NCBI GenBank assembly: GCA_027459365.1
Contig: DAIDIM010000140.1
Coordinates: 1 to 6,967 of the forward strand
Direction of reading: 5' to 3'
DNA from: Chlamydiota bacterium
GTDB lineage: Bacteria; Chlamydiota; Chlamydiia; Chlamydiales; SM23-39
Length of the DNA: 6,967 nt
Part shown: in pieces, positions 1 through 4,830 of the stretch
Numbering within the stretch: the stretch's first letter is position 1
Layout: every line of letters starts with the position of its first letter
Made by a program: the position numbers and the translations under genes
The notes under the pieces: model-generated
Databases searched by the model: none
What the model was told of the DNA's origin: nothing
Seen by the model: only the letters and a program-made list of their open reading frames with translations

Positions 1-817
1 CTATTTCTTGCCCCTTAAGAGAACCCCGATGAGTCAGGCGAATGATCCCTCCGCTTTCCTCAATCTCATTAGCAGGAGTGATTCCGTCGGTATTTACCAC
101 CATTTTCACGGCTCTCTCGGCCGCCAAAAGAGAGAGATCAATCCGCCCCCCCGCAGCATTAATCTCTCCCTGATTTTCAACCAGCGCCCTTTCCAGTTCC
201 CCATCGACTGTAAACTGAATCAAACCGTCTCCAGAGAAATCGAGAGTCACCCTTTCGGCAGCCGCACACACCACTCTTCCCGCGAGAGCCAAAACCGATC
301 CCCGATTTTCAATATGAGGGGAAATAAACGCGACAAATCCATCCTTTGACACCCCAATGCTTCCCTCATTGATGATCCGCCCTCCCCCTTTTTCAGAAAG
401 AGAAAAACCATATCTTCGATTCAAGAAATCTTCATTTTCGATATCAAGCGTAGAAACCAACATGGCACCTACCCGTACCACAGAATCTTTTCCAAAGAAG
501 ACCCCATTCGGATTGACCAGAAAAACCTGTCCATTCGATGAGAGATAACCCAAGATTTCCGACGGATTTCCTCCCGTGACTCGATTGAGAACAGCCCCCT
601 TTTCGGAAGGGAGAAGGAACTCAACCCTTTCTCCTGGGGCAATACCAAAACTATCGTGCTGCAGAATCGCATGATCAGAGACCGTGTAACGTAAATGACC
701 TGAGTTAACCAGGTCGATTTCCCCAGAGCCCGCGATAAATGCACTCATTTGAGGTAGAGCCCATAACGAAACGGCTCCAAATACAAGAGCAAAAAGAAAG
801 TAGCTTATCCGATTCAA
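1..817 (-). CDS. TpsA exoprotein with filamentous-haemagglutinin N-terminal secretion domain (partial, runs off left edge)
   Basis: This is the secreted partner of a two-partner (type Vb) secretion system; such proteins are large surface adhesins, cytolysins or contact-dependent toxins. Reading leftward from 817, the frame stays open for 272 codons to the window edge. The proposed TTG start (815-817) gives a signal peptide: Asn-Arg, a hydrophobic run over residues 4-20, then LWALPQ. The haemagglutination-activity (TPS) domain follows at about residues 28-250. It has AGSGEIDLVNSG, then LNRVTGGNPSEI (77-88), NGQVFLVNPNGVFFG (95-109, holding the family NPNG motif), and later NQGEINAAGGRIDLSLLAAE. 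The TTG overlaps the tpsB stop as TTGA, and AGGA at 826-829 has 8-base spacing, so translational coupling is likely. The first ATG (746-748) would lose the signal peptide. The repeat-rich passenger that would define function lies outside the window. The family call is firm; the exact start is less so. Confidence 0.9.
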   Translation of the reverse strand, partial: MNRISYFLFALVFGAVSLWALPQMSAFIAGSGEIDLVNSGHLRYTVSDHAILQHDSFGIAPGERVEFLLPSEKGAVLNRVTGGNPSEILGYLSSNGQVFLVNPNGVFFGKDSVVRVGAMLVSTLDIENEDFLNRRYGFSLSEKGGGRIINEGSIGVSKDGFVAFISPHIENRGSVLALAGRVVCAAAERVTLDFSGDGLIQFTVDGELERALVENQGEINAAGGRIDLSLLAAERAVKMVVNTDGITPANEIEESGGIIRLTHRGSLKGQEI

Positions 818-2514
818 AACGGCTGTCCTACCAACTTCAAATAAAAGAAGGCACTTTTCGATAAGTCTCTATGATTGAGAGGAAATCCCACATCGAGACT
901 CAAACTCACTCCATAGAGATCATTTAACCGAATTCCGGCCCCATAGCCGAAGAGAAACAGACTTTGTGTCGACTGCAAAGCCGTTGCCCCATGGTCTAGA
1001 AAAAGGTCAAATTGAAAGACCTCTTTCCACTTCCTCTTAGACCAGAAAAATTGTTTATTGGCAAGGATGTGGACAGGAGTTCTGAATTCGAGATTGGCGT
1101 AGTATCCACTATCCCCAACACCTACCGCCAGAGGGAATCCCCTTACAGAACCCATTCCTCCGATATAGATTTGTTCAGGGACCGTTAAGCGGCTGGGGCT
1201 CAGCTGTCCCGATCCATGGAAATAGAGAAAACAATCCTTTGGCAGATATTGAATTCGATCATAATCAACCGTCCAGAGAAAAAATCTCCCCCCGCCTCCG
1301 ATACGAGAAGATCGGCAGTCTACCGAGGATAATCCCCCTAAAAAATCAGGAATCCCGCCAGAAAATTGAACCGTCACATAATCTCTAGAAAAGAGAGGAC
1401 GCGCATAATCGAGAAAAAGCCCTAAAGAGAGGATCCTGAGCTTGTCATACGAGATCAGATGATGGAGAGCAAAGTTTCGGATTTGCTTGTAATCGAAGTA
1501 AGAAAAGAGATCTAGATTGAGAGACCTAGAGCGAGTCAAAGCCTGAGAGAGCTTTAACGTGGCAATTTGAGAAATCCCTTTAGGCAGCAAGTTTACCTGT
1601 TCCTCCACCTTGAAGGTAGAAAAAAGATAAGCCACCTCAAGAAAAGTCCCCACCCGATTCAAAGGAACCTTGTAGAGAATGTTATTGAAGAAAAGAGCGT
1701 TGAGAGGGAAACCCACCACCTCAGTGATCGATAAAGAATCCCCCTCAAAACAAAGAGATCCCCAATCGAATTTCCCCCCTACCCTTGTATTTGTCGTTAA
1801 GTTTTTTCCATAATTATTTCCATTAAATGCCAGATGCACGGGCCTCCGATCCTCAACATAGAGAATCACATCGGCAAACCCGAACCGTTTTCCCCTTTCA
1901 AAAATCGCCCTTGCCACCAGCTTTATGTTTTCATTGAGCAGCATCAAACGGCGCAAGAAACTCTGTTCTCGTAAAGCCGACCCCTTTAAAGAATGAAAGT
2001 AGCTTAAGATGAAAGAAGAAGAATAGTGCCGATTTCCCTCTACCCGCATCTCTCCGAGACGCCCCTCAATCACCTCGATTATCAAGACACCATTTTTAAT
2101 CTCTTGAGGTGGAGGATAAGCCCGAGCGAGAAAATAGCCCTCTTCAGCATAGAACAGATCAACCTCATGACAGAGAGCATAAATGGATCGAATAGAAAGA
2201 TTGCGACGCAAATAAGGAGAAATCCGAGCATTCAGCGCGCGAGAAGAAATCGACTGATTACCGATCCACCTGACCTCTGTAACCATCACTTCAATATGGC
2301 TTGGCAGATCGAGTCTTTCTTCAGGGATATCGATTTGGAATGAAGGAACTTTTTTCTCAGGTTCTATTGGTTTGGCTTCATATTCTTTTTCAATCTCCCT
2401 CTCTATGATCCCCGAAGAAGGAACCGGCAGAGGCTCGCCCCATAGAGACGTAAAGATCAAAAGGAAGTTTACTATCAAAAGAAAAGGTCGCAAAAACAGA
2501 TCGAAACACATCAT
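814..2514 (-). CDS. TpsB outer-membrane transporter (ShlB/FhaC/HecB family) of a two-partner secretion system
   Basis: This is the outer-membrane Omp85-superfamily pore that recognises the TPS domain of its partner in the periplasm and passes it to the cell surface. The 566 residues fit the family length. A signal peptide covers about residues 1-26 (hydrophobic core LLIVNFLLIFTSLW), then a charged Glu/Lys-rich linker to about 70. POTRA 1 is at about 75-152 (VRWIGN, then EEGYFLARAY and VLIIEVIEGRLG). POTRA 2 is at about 153-222 (MRVEGNRHYSS to VILYVED). The 16-strand barrel fills 225-566, with the conserved loop motif GGMGSVRGF (452-460, Arg458), FLDHG at 505-509 and a C-terminal Phe. The gene order is transporter first, exoprotein second, with a 4-base overlap. 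Start: two adjacent ATGs (2514 and 2511); no strong Shine-Dalgarno sequence precedes them, only AAGG about 15 bases upstream. The function is secure from motifs and context; the transported substrate is the adjacent tpsA product. Confidence 0.95.
   Translation of the reverse strand: MMCFDLFLRPFLLIVNFLLIFTSLWGEPLPVPSSGIIEREIEKEYEAKPIEPEKKVPSFQIDIPEERLDLPSHIEVMVTEVRWIGNQSISSRALNARISPYLRRNLSIRSIYALCHEVDLFYAEEGYFLARAYPPPQEIKNGVLIIEVIEGRLGEMRVEGNRHYSSSFILSYFHSLKGSALREQSFLRRLMLLNENIKLVARAIFERGKRFGFADVILYVEDRRPVHLAFNGNNYGKNLTTNTRVGGKFDWGSLCFEGDSLSITEVVGFPLNALFFNNILYKVPLNRVGTFLEVAYLFSTFKVEEQVNLLPKGISQIATLKLSQALTRSRSLNLDLFSYFDYKQIRNFALHHLISYDKLRILSLGLFLDYARPLFSRDYVTVQFSGGIPDFLGGLSSVDCRSSRIGGGGRFFLWTVDYDRIQYLPKDCFLYFHGSGQLSPSRLTVPEQIYIGGMGSVRGFPLAVGVGDSGYYANLEFRTPVHILANKQFFWSKRKWKEVFQFDLFLDHGATALQSTQSLFLFGYGAGIRLNDLYGVSLSLDVGFPLNHRDLSKSAFFYLKLVGQPF
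826..829 (-). promoter_or_regulatory. Ribosome binding site deciding the TTG start of tpsA
   Basis: AGGA on the minus strand lies inside the last codons of tpsB, 8 bases before the TTG at 815-817. It supports the TTG over the first in-frame ATG at 746-748, because only the TTG start gives a signal peptide. No ATG or GTG occurs in this frame between the upstream in-frame stop and the TTG. Confidence 0.5.
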
Positions 2515-2615
2515 CGTCTTTATGCCATAAGCCTTGATAGGAACAAAATCAAAAACACAAAAAGGAATGCCGTTTTTTAGGGTTACAATCTGTATCGACT
2601 AGCGATGCGAGCGTT

Positions 2616-2673
2616 TATACTCGTTCCACTCCAAATCGGTTTTCTTGGGCCATTTTGGAGTGGAATGAGTATA
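2616..2673. repeat. 58-bp hairpin repeat (20-bp arms), member of the TACTCGTTCC family
   Basis: Left arm 2616-2635 is TATACTCGTTCCACTCCAAA. Right arm 2654-2673 is its reverse complement with one change, and an 18-base loop (2636-2653) lies between. The loop plus right arm (about 2636-2673) repeats, in the same orientation, the sequence at 3546-3585. The element is therefore one of several copies in this window. Both ends finish in TATA. It lies downstream of the GNAT stop and has no T-run after the stem, so it is not a typical intrinsic terminator. Confidence 0.85.
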
Positions 2674-2703
2674 TACCGAAGCAACCTGAAAAATCGGATT
2701 TTT
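2674..2703. repeat. 30-base dispersed direct repeat, copy 1
   Basis: This stretch begins TACCGAAGCAACCTGAAAAA and ends TCGGATTTTT. It matches 6658-6687 at 28 of 30 positions in the same orientation. It touches the hairpin repeat ending at 2673 and lies 3 bases from the stop codon of the GNAT gene. Its right half reads AAAAATCCGATTTTT on the minus strand, an AT-rich near-palindrome that could act as a weak terminator after the GNAT gene. This palindrome is imperfect in the other copy. Confidence 0.75.
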
Positions 2704-2706
2704 AAG

Positions 2707-3405
2707 CTACGCGAAAAGGAGGCCTCTTTTCGTGGTAGCTGAATTGTTATCTGGAGTTGAGATGATAAAAAAAAACGCAAGCGATTGACAATCAATAAAT
2801 TGCTTTTTATGAATTTTCCCCGTTTTTTGAGTGACCAGAATTTGTTTTTTTGGGGTTAGTGATTTTGGGAGTTGGCGGTGCGCGACCCGTTTTACTAATA
2901 GCCACTCATGAGCAAGGGGATACTTCTCATTTTGATAGCAGCAGACGGGATTAAAACCGTGCTTTCTGAAGAAATGCAACGCATCTTTTTTCCCAGTAGC
3001 AACTGTGACGGCTATCGTGTCGTATTCCTGCGCTGCGATCAATTCTACTCTTTTAAGGATCGTGGATCCGTGTCCTCGACCCGAATCTTTTGTGGGATCT
3101 AAAAGGAGTAATGTTTTTAACTCGAAGCATTCTTGGATTCCCAAATGGGCATAATCTCGACTTCTCTCATTTTTATAAATGGTGAGGGCAACAGGCGTCT
3201 CGTTCACATACATTAGTTCGCAAGATCTGTCTTCAGATTTTTCTATCTTTTTTAATGATTCGGTCACGGTTCCGTAAATGGGTGCGATCATTGTTTGAAA
3301 AACAGAACGAACGATCTCCATCTCTGCAGTATCTTTTTTTACACGTCTGAAAGAGGGACTGGCGATACAAACCAAATCCGCTCGCCCCCTATGGGTCGGC
3401 AACAT
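2707..3405 (-). CDS. GNAT-family N-acetyltransferase, substrate unknown
   Basis: The protein is predicted to transfer an acetyl group from acetyl-CoA to an amine on an unknown small molecule or protein. In its 232 residues the GNAT core runs from about 30 to 173. The acetyl-CoA-binding motif A is LLLLDPTKDSGRGHGSTILK (99-118, pyrophosphate loop GRGHGS), and motif B is ALHFFRKHGFNPV (142-154). The tail 174-232 is basic, then hydrophobic (LAFFFII), and does not look like a standard part of the fold. It may be an addition by read-through into neighbouring sequence. The start is chosen because AGGGGG (3411-3416) sits 5 bases before the ATG; a later Met29 has no such support. The gene has its own TATAAT box and is bracketed by copies of one repeat family, so it may be a separately acquired cassette. 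No ribbon-helix-helix antitoxin gene lies beside it, which argues against a GNAT toxin system. Confidence 0.8.
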   Translation of the reverse strand: MLPTHRGRADLVCIASPSFRRVKKDTAEMEIVRSVFQTMIAPIYGTVTESLKKIEKSEDRSCELMYVNETPVALTIYKNERSRDYAHLGIQECFELKTLLLLDPTKDSGRGHGSTILKRVELIAAQEYDTIAVTVATGKKDALHFFRKHGFNPVCCYQNEKYPLAHEWLLVKRVAHRQLPKSLTPKKQILVTQKTGKIHKKQFIDCQSLAFFFIISTPDNNSATTKRGLLFA

Positions 3406-3410
3406 AAATA

Positions 3411-3416
3411 CCCCCT
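3411..3416 (-). promoter_or_regulatory. Strong ribosome binding site of the GNAT gene
   Basis: AGGGGG on the minus strand lies 5 bases upstream of the ATG at 3403-3405. It is the clearest Shine-Dalgarno match in the window and fixes the start of the acetyltransferase. Confidence 0.75.
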
Positions 3417-3435
3417 AGAATGATTTCACGTCTCG

Positions 3436-3441
3436 ATTATA
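3436..3441 (-). promoter_or_regulatory. Candidate -10 box (TATAAT) for the GNAT gene
   Basis: A perfect TATAAT on the minus strand lies about 30 bases before the GNAT start, leaving a leader of roughly 20-25 bases that contains the AGGGGG site. The matching -35 region would fall inside the repeat arm 3448-3482. No good TTGACA is seen there, so the promoter is plausible but not proven. Confidence 0.45.
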
Positions 3442-3447
3442 AAGCAT

Positions 3448-3585
3448 ATATACTCGTTCCATCCCAAAGTTACCCAAGAAAAAATTGGGGTCAATATTGA
3501 ATTAATATTAACTCCAAATTTTTATTGAAAATTTGATGCTTTAAATTCGGTTTTCTTGGGCATCTTTGGAGTGGAACGAGTATAT
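3448..3585. mobile_element. MITE-like element with 35-bp terminal inverted repeats
   Basis: Left arm 3448-3482 and right arm 3551-3585 are reverse complements with 4 mismatches in 35. They enclose 68 bases of AT-rich non-repeat sequence and make a 138-bp unit without a transposase. Both ends show the TATACTC/GAGTATA border. A TA-flanked, TACTC-type end resembles elements moved by IS630/Tc1-mariner transposases; that assignment is inference. The right arm lies inside the kinase reading frame and the left arm lies just upstream of the GNAT promoter. Confidence 0.6.
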
Positions 3586-4337
3586 TCATTCCACTCCAAA
3601 GATGCCCAAAGCAAATCGTTATTTTCCAAATGCACAAGCTTATTTGCTAAATTTTCATAAAACTCCTCACATTCCTCTACGGGACGGTTTGTCTCGTAAG
3701 AAATCATTGGAATGAACTGGGCAATCGAGAGATTGACCGCGGCGATCTGATCCCTATAAAACCCGAGACGCTTTTTAATTATTTCAGCAGTGTCGTTTAA
3801 ACGGATCTGCAGCAAGGTTGAACAGTTATCGCATTTTAGCTCATTCATTGGCTGCGCAGTCTCTGTGTTATATACTTTAGCGCATTGACTGCAGATTAAA
3901 CGGTGTAGAATTCTCCGAGAGCAACTCTCATCGTTCGCATCTAATTTCAATAGAAAGGCTTGGGATGTTAGGTTTAGATTATTCAATAATTCGCGTAAAA
4001 ATATTAAATCATCTAAAGATCTTACAGCTCCGTCAATGATGAAGGGCTTATCTTCTTTCACAAACATTTCCACTCGTTCCCGAATAAGACGGTACATGAT
4101 CGCTTGGTCAACGTAATCTCCTCGTTTTACGATATCAGCAATTTGCAATCCGAATTCTGTCTTCTTCTCGATTTCTGAACGAATTAAATCGCCTGCGCTT
4201 AAATGGTTATAATCATGTTTTTCTTTCAAATACTGCGCGCAAGTCCCCTTGCCAGAGCCCGGAGGGCCTTGAAGAATGACGACAGGTTTAAATGAAAATA
4301 ATACGGCTCCAAGAATACCTAACCACACAGAAAACAC
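3522..4337 (-). CDS. Adenylate-kinase-like nucleoside monophosphate kinase with N-terminal hydrophobic segment and repeat-encoded tail
   Basis: It is predicted to move a phosphate from ATP to a nucleoside monophosphate or related acceptor. The Walker A loop GPPGSGKGT is at 24-32, and the acceptor-site segment HLSAGDLIRSEI at 45-56. IDGAVRSLDDL (101-111) replaces the usual DGFPR but keeps Arg106. A zinc-type LID has Cys149, Cys152, Cys169 and Cys172, and RLNDTAEIIKKRL (179-191) matches the family RxDD...RL stretch with Asn for one Asp. At 271 residues it is longer than typical adk (about 215). The first 17 residues are hydrophobic (VWLGILGAVLFSF), and residues about 243-266 are encoded by an inverted repeat. 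The start is GTG at 4337 (another GTG at 4328), overlapping the Nudix gene by 19 bases. It is more likely a specialised paralogue in a dedicated pathway than the housekeeping kinase. Confidence 0.85.
   Translation of the reverse strand: MFSVWLGILGAVLFSFKPVVILQGPPGSGKGTCAQYLKEKHDYNHLSAGDLIRSEIEKKTEFGLQIADIVKRGDYVDQAIMYRLIRERVEMFVKEDKPFIIDGAVRSLDDLIFLRELLNNLNLTSQAFLLKLDANDESCSRRILHRLICSQCAKVYNTETAQPMNELKCDNCSTLLQIRLNDTAEIIKKRLGFYRDQIAAVNLSIAQFIPMISYETNRPVEECEEFYENLANKLVHLENNDLLWASLEWNEYTRSTPKMPKKTEFKASNFQ
3556..3609. repeat. 54-bp perfect inverted repeat (21-bp arms) inside the kinase 3' end
   Basis: Arms 3556-3576 and 3589-3609 are exact reverse complements around a 12-base loop (3577-3588). 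The left arm is shared with the right arm of the MITE-like unit 3448-3585. The sequence belongs to the same family as 2616-2673. It is translated as part of the kinase C-terminus. Confidence 0.85.
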
Positions 4338-4825
4338 TCTTTTAGTAAAATGGGTAAATCATCTTTAGCGGGCGACCCTTTACTGATCAGATCAAATAGC
4401 AAGCGAGGACAAATCCACTGAAATTGAATAAAATCATGCACATTGTAGTGGATTGGCCCTTCGTGATCGATTGCATATACATGCATAAATGCCGAGCAGT
4501 GGTGATCCTGAGGGTTTAATTTCCCAATCATACGATGGGAATGGAATCGTGGATTGATCCCTGTTTCTTCTTCAGCTTCGCGAAAAAAGGCCTGTTCATA
4601 GGACTCTCCGCTTTTGACATGTCCTCCTATACTACAATCGAAAGCAAGAGGAAATAATCGCTTAGACGGGTGCCTTGTTGGGATCCAGAGCTCTCCTTTC
4701 GAATTGATAATAAAAGCATTCACAACTCGAAAATGATTCAATTTTTTATGATAAATTGTTTCCCTGTCTAGAGATCCTATGACTTGATCATCATTCGATA
4801 CTAAATCTAATATTTCCGGCTCCAT
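4319..4825 (-). CDS. Nudix hydrolase, isopentenyl-diphosphate-isomerase-like / YfcD-like subgroup
   Basis: Nudix enzymes cleave a nucleoside diphosphate linked to another group, using Mg2+. The 168 residues carry a complete Nudix box at 68-90: Gly68, Glu74, Arg82-Glu83, Glu86-Glu87, Gly89 and Ile90, exactly fitting GX5EX7REUXEEXGU. The N-terminus (DLVSNDDQVIGSLDRETIYHK) and the HFRVVNAFIINSKGELWI stretch match the layout of isopentenyl-diphosphate-isomerase-like Nudix proteins such as YfcD. The true substrate cannot be read from the sequence. The ATG lies 5 bases after the methyltransferase stop with no clear ribosome binding site, so translation is probably coupled. The 3' end overlaps the kinase start by 19 bases. 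This tight packing suggests the three proteins are made together and may act on successive nucleotide-linked intermediates, which is inference. Confidence 0.9.
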   Translation of the reverse strand: MEPEILDLVSNDDQVIGSLDRETIYHKKLNHFRVVNAFIINSKGELWIPTRHPSKRLFPLAFDCSIGGHVKSGESYEQAFFREAEEETGINPRFHSHRMIGKLNPQDHHCSAFMHVYAIDHEGPIHYNVHDFIQFQWICPRLLFDLISKGSPAKDDLPILLKECFLCG

Positions 4826-4830
4826 GAAAT

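Larger units (their letters stand above)
2515..2706. other. Intergenic region between the GNAT gene and tpsB, holding repeats
   Basis: No gene is supported here. The right half holds a 58-bp hairpin repeat (2616-2673) abutting one copy of a dispersed 30-base repeat (2674-2703). The left part (2515-2615) is the only place for a tpsBA promoter. The best minus-strand candidate is TTGATT, a 17-base spacer and TATGGC, ending just before the tpsB start. It matches the sigma-70 consensus poorly and would leave a very short leader, so it is not called as a promoter. Confidence 0.6.

Noticed and set aside
8..349. Plus-strand open frame of 113 codons
   Set aside because: It lies antisense to the tpsA reading frame, which shows clear haemagglutinin-domain motifs; the plus-strand translation looks like no protein family.
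469..744. Minus-strand open frame of 91 codons
   Set aside because: Same strand but shifted frame within tpsA; the true frame encodes the NPNG motif and related TPS-domain sequence.
2026..2343. Plus-strand open frame of 105 codons
   Set aside because: Antisense to the POTRA region of tpsB; no ribosome binding site or recognisable features.
2583..2795. Minus-strand open frame of 70 codons over the repeats
   Set aside because: It overlaps the GNAT 3' end and runs through the hairpin repeat; composition is that of translated noncoding sequence.
2908..3102. Plus-strand open frame of 64 codons
   Set aside because: Antisense to the GNAT acetyl-CoA-binding core; a shadow frame.
2707..3405. GNAT toxin of a toxin-antitoxin pair
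   Set aside because: No adjacent small ribbon-helix-helix antitoxin gene is seen on either side, and the protein is longer than typical GNAT toxins.
3471..3490. CCCAA...TTGGG hairpin with A/T run as a kinase terminator
   Set aside because: The stem is only about five pairs and is made from the MITE arm end; too weak to call.
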